From Bacteroidota bacterium (lineage in GTDB: Bacteria; Bacteroidota; Ignavibacteria; T3Sed10-11), in assembly GCA_007131635.1 (NCBI GenBank), contig SLQE01000248.1:1-34890 (forward strand): a DNA stretch of 34,890 nt, in the 5' to 3' direction. Made by a program: the position numbers and the translations under genes. The notes under the pieces were generated by a model. It saw only the letters and a list, made by a program, of their open reading frames with translations, was not told the origin of the DNA and ran no database searches. Positions 29,939 to 34,890 of this stretch are shown here, one piece after another; the first letter of the stretch is position 1, and every line of letters starts with the position of its first letter.

Positions 29939-31228
29939 ATGAGCAAAGAAACCCTTACCATTACCGATAACAGAACCGGTACATCATATGAAATACCGAT
30001 CGAGCACGACACTATTAAAGCTATGGATCTACGGCAGATAAAAGTGAAGGATGACGATTTCGGTATGATGGCGTATGATCCCGGTTTTACGAACACCGCT
30101 TCGTGTAAAAGTAAAATTACTTTCATCGACGGAGAAAAAGGAATACTGCGATATCGCGGCTACCCCATTGAGCAAATTGCCGAAAAAAGCAACTATCTTG
30201 AGACAGCTTATCTAATCCTGTTCGGTGAATTACCCACAAAAGAACAATATGAGGACTGGGTATATCACATTACTCACCACACGTTTGTTCATGAAAATGT
30301 CAAAACATTTATGGACGGCTATCAGTACGATGCCCATCCGATGGGCATACTTGCAAGTACCGTAGCGGCACTCTCGACATTTTATCCGGAAGCAAAAAAA
30401 GTAGATGATCCGGAAGTCCGCTTACATCAGATCCACCGTCTTATCGGAAAGATGCCGACTCTAGCGGCGTATGCTTACCGCCACAAAATGGGATTTCCGT
30501 ATGTCTACCCCGATAACGATCTCAGCTACACCGGTAATTTCTTGAACATGCTCTTCAAAATGAGTGAACCAAAATACGAGGTCAATCCGGTGCTCGAAAA
30601 AGCTCTCGATGTGCTCTTCATTCTTCACGCAGATCACGAGCAGAATTGCAGTGCGAATGCTATGCGAAGCATCGGCAGCTCAAATGCCGACCCGTATGTT
30701 GCTACAGCGGGAGCAGCTGCAGCGTTATACGGTCCGCTCCATGGCGGAGCCAATGAAGCAGTATTGAGAATGCTGGCTGAGATTGGAGATATCAAGAAAG
30801 TTCCAGAATACATCAAGCGGGTCAAGGCAGGTGATTTCCGGCTTATGGGCTTCGGGCACAGGGTCTATAAGAACTATGATCCAAGAGCGAAAATAATCAA
30901 AAAAATGGCCGATGAGGTTTTCGAAGTAACCGGAAGAAATCCATTGCTTGACATTGCCCTCGAACTTGAACGTATTGCTCTTGAAGATGACTTCTTTGTA
31001 AGCCGCAAACTATATCCCAACGTAGACTTCTATTCGGGTCTTATCTATCAGGCAATGAAGTTCCCGACGGACATCTTTGTGGTACTGTTTGCAATACCGC
31101 GTACTTCCGGTTGGCTTGCCCAATGGCTTGAGTTCCTCGATGGTCCGGACAGAAAAATAGCCCGACCGCGTCAGATATATCTTGGCGAGATAACCAGGGA
31201 CTATGTAGAGATTGACAAGCGGAAATAA
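29939..31228 (+). CDS. gltA: Citrate synthase
   Basis: GILRYRGYPIEQIA, HADHEQNCSANAMRSIGSSNADPY, GPLHGGANEAVLRML, MGFGHRVYKNYDPRAKI; RBS aaaggag. Confidence 0.98.
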   Translation: MSKETLTITDNRTGTSYEIPIEHDTIKAMDLRQIKVKDDDFGMMAYDPGFTNTASCKSKITFIDGEKGILRYRGYPIEQIAEKSNYLETAYLILFGELPTKEQYEDWVYHITHHTFVHENVKTFMDGYQYDAHPMGILASTVAALSTFYPEAKKVDDPEVRLHQIHRLIGKMPTLAAYAYRHKMGFPYVYPDNDLSYTGNFLNMLFKMSEPKYEVNPVLEKALDVLFILHADHEQNCSANAMRSIGSSNADPYVATAGAAAALYGPLHGGANEAVLRMLAEIGDIKKVPEYIKRVKAGDFRLMGFGHRVYKNYDPRAKIIKKMADEVFEVTGRNPLLDIALELERIALEDDFFVSRKLYPNVDFYSGLIYQAMKFPTDIFVVLFAIPRTSGWLAQWLEFLDGPDRKIARPRQIYLGEITRDYVEIDKRK

Positions 31229-31278
31229 ACTGAAGAATGAAACCAGATTACCCGTCGTTATTTGCCTACTTTTTTTGA

Positions 31279-32283
<1,005 letters not shown>

Positions 32284-32297
32284 AATAAAACAACGAC

Positions 32298-32330
32298 ACC
32301 GGGGCTAAGAGTATTAAGCCCCGGTATTTT
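32298..32330 (+). terminator. Probable intrinsic terminator after mdh
   Basis: ACCGGGGCT-aagagtatta-AGCCCCGGT 9-bp GC-rich stem, then ATTTT (weak U-tract). Confidence 0.65.
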
Positions 32331-32500
32331 CCCGGTAATCACAATACGTTCATTGTAACCGTTGTATATGAAGAGTTGCGTGTAAGTTTTTAAAAATCTT
32401 CAATGAAAACCAATGCCATAAAAGCATATTCACACAGTAACTCCTGATGATACTAGCTACTCGGTGAACAATATTATTTCCGGATAAGGAGGTATTCCAG

Positions 32501-32845
32501 ATGGCAGATTGTATTTTTTGTGAAATAGTCAACAACAGAATGAAGAGCGATATTGTGTATCAAGATGAGGATCTGGTTGTATTTAACGATATAACTCCGC
32601 AGGCTCCCGTACACACATTGATTGTGCCAAGAAAACATATCGAATCTCTGCACGATATGAAACCGGAGGACGCGGATATTATGAGTCACATGGTCCGGAT
32701 CGTAAAAATAATAACGGAAAAATACAGATTAAAAGAGGACGGATACCGCCTTGTTGTTAATTGCGGCATAAACGGCGGACAAACGGTACCTCATCTTCAC
32801 CTGCATATTCTCGGCGGCCGTCGTATGACCTGGCCTCCCGGTTAA
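32501..32845 (+). CDS. HIT family protein (histidine triad)
   Basis: CIFCEIVNNRMKSDIVYQDEDLVVFNDITPQAPVHTLIVPRKHI and HLHLHILGGRRMTWPPG. Confidence 0.96.
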   Translation: MADCIFCEIVNNRMKSDIVYQDEDLVVFNDITPQAPVHTLIVPRKHIESLHDMKPEDADIMSHMVRIVKIITEKYRLKEDGYRLVVNCGINGGQTVPHLHLHILGGRRMTWPPG

Positions 32846-32867
32846 ATTTCACTTTATTGTTTTTTTC

Positions 32868-33803
32868 CTAACGTATTGGTTTTTCAACATATCTTACCTT
32901 ACGGATAAGTGAAAGCGTATATAATGCAAGAGCCGTCCATATAAATCCAAAACTCACCGTATGGATGGCAGTGAACGGCTCACTGTAACCGATAACACCT
33001 ATGAGAAGCATCAAGGTTGGAGCTATATACTGCAGAAAACCTATACGCGACAACGGAATCCGACGCGCCCCCTGGGCAAACCAATAAAGCGGAATCGCAG
33101 TGATCGCACCGGAAAATACAAGTAACCCGGTAACCGAAAAATCTGCCGTCAGAAACGAACCGGTTCCTTTCACTGCCTGGACTAGAATAAAACCACCCGC
33201 GATCGGCGCAAGCAGTAGTGTCTCAACCCCCAGACTGGACAAGGCATCAAGATTCATAATCTTTTTTATCAATCCGTAAAAACCGAACGTCACACTCAGC
33301 ACCAATGCGATCCACGGGATACGCCCGAAATGATAAGTAACGATAAGCACCCCGACCATGGCAAGAATCAGTGCTATCCATTGAATTCTATCAAGCCTCT
33401 CTTTCAATACAAGCAAACCGAGAAAAATGCTTATTAACGGGTTGATGTAATATCCCATACTTGCTTCGACGATACGGTCGATATGGACTGCATAAATATA
33501 GGTAAACCAATTGATACCTATCAACGCTCCGGTCAGGATTAAAGATATCCGATTACGGAAATCGAGAAGCAGTGTGAGGAAGTTTTTCCTGCCGCTATAC
33601 AATAGTACCAGGACGACAAAGATCGCCGACCAGAAGATTCGATGAGCGAGAATTTCTGCGGCAGGTACCGCGTGCAATAGTTTCCAGTAAACCGGAAGAA
33701 TTCCCCAGAGGATAAACGCACTAATCGCATAGAATGTACCGAGCGATGATTCTGAGTAGTTATTCTTCACGCGTGCTGAATCCTGTGTACGAAAATTGTG
33801 CAA
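32868..33803 (-). CDS. rarD: EamA-family transporter, RarD
   Basis: GTFYAISAFILWGILPVYWKLLHAVPAAEILAHRIFWSAIFV, INWFTYIYAVHIDRIVEASMGYYINPLISIFLG: RarD signature. Confidence 0.93.
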   Translation of the reverse strand: MHNFRTQDSARVKNNYSESSLGTFYAISAFILWGILPVYWKLLHAVPAAEILAHRIFWSAIFVVLVLLYSGRKNFLTLLLDFRNRISLILTGALIGINWFTYIYAVHIDRIVEASMGYYINPLISIFLGLLVLKERLDRIQWIALILAMVGVLIVTYHFGRIPWIALVLSVTFGFYGLIKKIMNLDALSSLGVETLLLAPIAGGFILVQAVKGTGSFLTADFSVTGLLVFSGAITAIPLYWFAQGARRIPLSRIGFLQYIAPTLMLLIGVIGYSEPFTAIHTVSFGFIWTALALYTLSLIRKVRYVEKPIR

Positions 33804-33834
33804 TGTAGGGAAGGACGGTCATTATCTTCGTATA

Positions 33835-34890
33835 TTACTCGATTCTCATAAATACGATATCATCCACAGAAGACTCCAGCGGGATAAGCACCCTGTCTAT
33901 CCGACCTTCTTTGTTCACTAGGAAAGTAAATTCAGTTCCGCCGCTGAATGCACCCCAATAGCCGCGTTCTCGTCTGAACATATTAAATTTGCATCGTTCA
34001 AGATTTGATGTCGCTCCATAACGGGTTACCGTCAGCCGGTTTCTGTTATGTGCTATTGTAAACTCACCATAAGCCGGGTGCGAATAGGTTCCGGCGTATT
34101 CATTGAGTGCATGAGTCAGTTGAGGAGAATCATGACAGGCAGACGGGCGTGTTTCGGAAAGCCGCTCTTTTAGTCTGGTATTCCAATCGACCTGGTCCAA
34201 TTCAAGCAGACGTTCAAGTGCATTATACGCTACGATTCTATTCACCTGAGCACGATTATAGTTAGTAATTGAAATAATGCCGATATTAGAATCGGGGATC
34301 AGCATAAGATGTGTCCTGTATGCTCCGATGGCGCCGCCATGGTAAACTATTCGATGTCCCCGATAATGACTAATACGCCAGCCCAATCCATAATTGGCGA
34401 ATGACAATTCTTCATCTTCCGCATCACGGGAAGCAACGACCCAAGGTGAATGCAACTGACCCATTTGTTGCGACGATAACAGCGTATCCGCCATAACAAT
34501 CCCCCGATTAAGATTGAACTGAAGCCATTGTGCCATATCCGAGATGTTGGAATTTATCGATCCGGCCGGACCGAGTGCATCGACATTGCGGAACGGTGCA
34601 ATGGTCAATCCGTTTCCGGCGATTGTATATGGATGGGCGAAATCATTGGCCATTTGCATGTCGGTAACCGAAAAGTTGGTGGCAGTCATTCCGAGCGGAC
34701 GTAAAATCCGTAGATTCACAAAATTCTCCCACGACGTTCCTGATACGGCTTCAATAACACGTCCTGCGGTAATATAGAGCAGATTATTATACTGATACGT
34801 TTCTCTCAGCCCCCGGCTAAAATCAAGATATTTTATTTTGTCAACTAATTCTTCACGGGTAAAGGGTGTCCCGAGCCATACGCTGTCATG
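33835..34890 (-). CDS. Serine hydrolase, beta-lactamase/class C-like family (partial, N-terminus beyond window)
   Basis: Frame stays open from the tracked GTG at 34719 to the window edge: ...DSVWLGTPFTREELVDKIKYLDFSRGLRETYQYNNLLYITAGRVIEAVSGTSWENFVNLRILRPLGM; YxN motif YNN, later HGGAIGAY. Catalytic SxxK not in the window. Confidence 0.88.
   Translation of the reverse strand, partial: HDSVWLGTPFTREELVDKIKYLDFSRGLRETYQYNNLLYITAGRVIEAVSGTSWENFVNLRILRPLGMTATNFSVTDMQMANDFAHPYTIAGNGLTIAPFRNVDALGPAGSINSNISDMAQWLQFNLNRGIVMADTLLSSQQMGQLHSPWVVASRDAEDEELSFANYGLGWRISHYRGHRIVYHGGAIGAYRTHLMLIPDSNIGIISITNYNRAQVNRIVAYNALERLLELDQVDWNTRLKERLSETRPSACHDSPQLTHALNEYAGTYSHPAYGEFTIAHNRNRLTVTRYGATSNLERCKFNMFRRERGYWGAFSGGTEFTFLVNKEGRIDRVLIPLESSVDDIVFMRIE

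Overview
The window is gene-dense, chromosomal and mostly housekeeping. The gene set, lipoproteins, Bacteroidota-style glgA neighbourhood and a 'NYPNPFNPSTTIRFSLP' C-terminal sorting domain suggest an FCB-group bacterium (Marinimicrobia, KSB1, Calditrichota or Ignavibacteria-like); this taxonomy is inference. Genes called in order: Fe/Mn superoxide dismutase, a 94-aa orphan, an Rrf2 regulator, 3-hydroxyacyl-CoA dehydrogenase + acetate kinase (overlapping), PII protein, SecA, a PBP4/DacB-like lipoprotein, two DUF4097-like adhesin-type proteins, an M28/glutaminyl-cyclase-like lipoprotein, PrmA, Ppx/GppA, GlgA, GmhB, a DUF4270/DNRLRE-like lipoprotein, an outer-membrane protein, a TPR protein, GlyA, TatC, a polyprenyl diphosphate synthase, UspA, a branched-chain aminotransferase, a GNAT-fold protein, a serine-palmitoyltransferase-like enzyme, an NAD-dependent epimerase, a split-Soret-cytochrome-like diheme protein with a T9SS-type tail, citrate synthase, malate dehydrogenase, a HIT protein, RarD, and a truncated beta-lactamase-family serine hydrolase. 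No tRNA, rRNA, CRISPR array or mobile element was seen. The best non-routine signals are: (1) an apparent stand-alone structured small RNA of about 170 nt (29.64-29.81 kb) with its own promoter, a multi-helix fold and an intrinsic terminator; (2) a candidate bacterial ceramide/sphingolipid synthesis locus (24.27-27.88 kb); (3) a cytochrome combining a Tat-like signal, C_GCAxxG_C_C domain, two CxxCH motifs and a T9SS-type sorting domain; (4) a near-perfect 26-bp palindrome upstream of the Rrf2 regulator.
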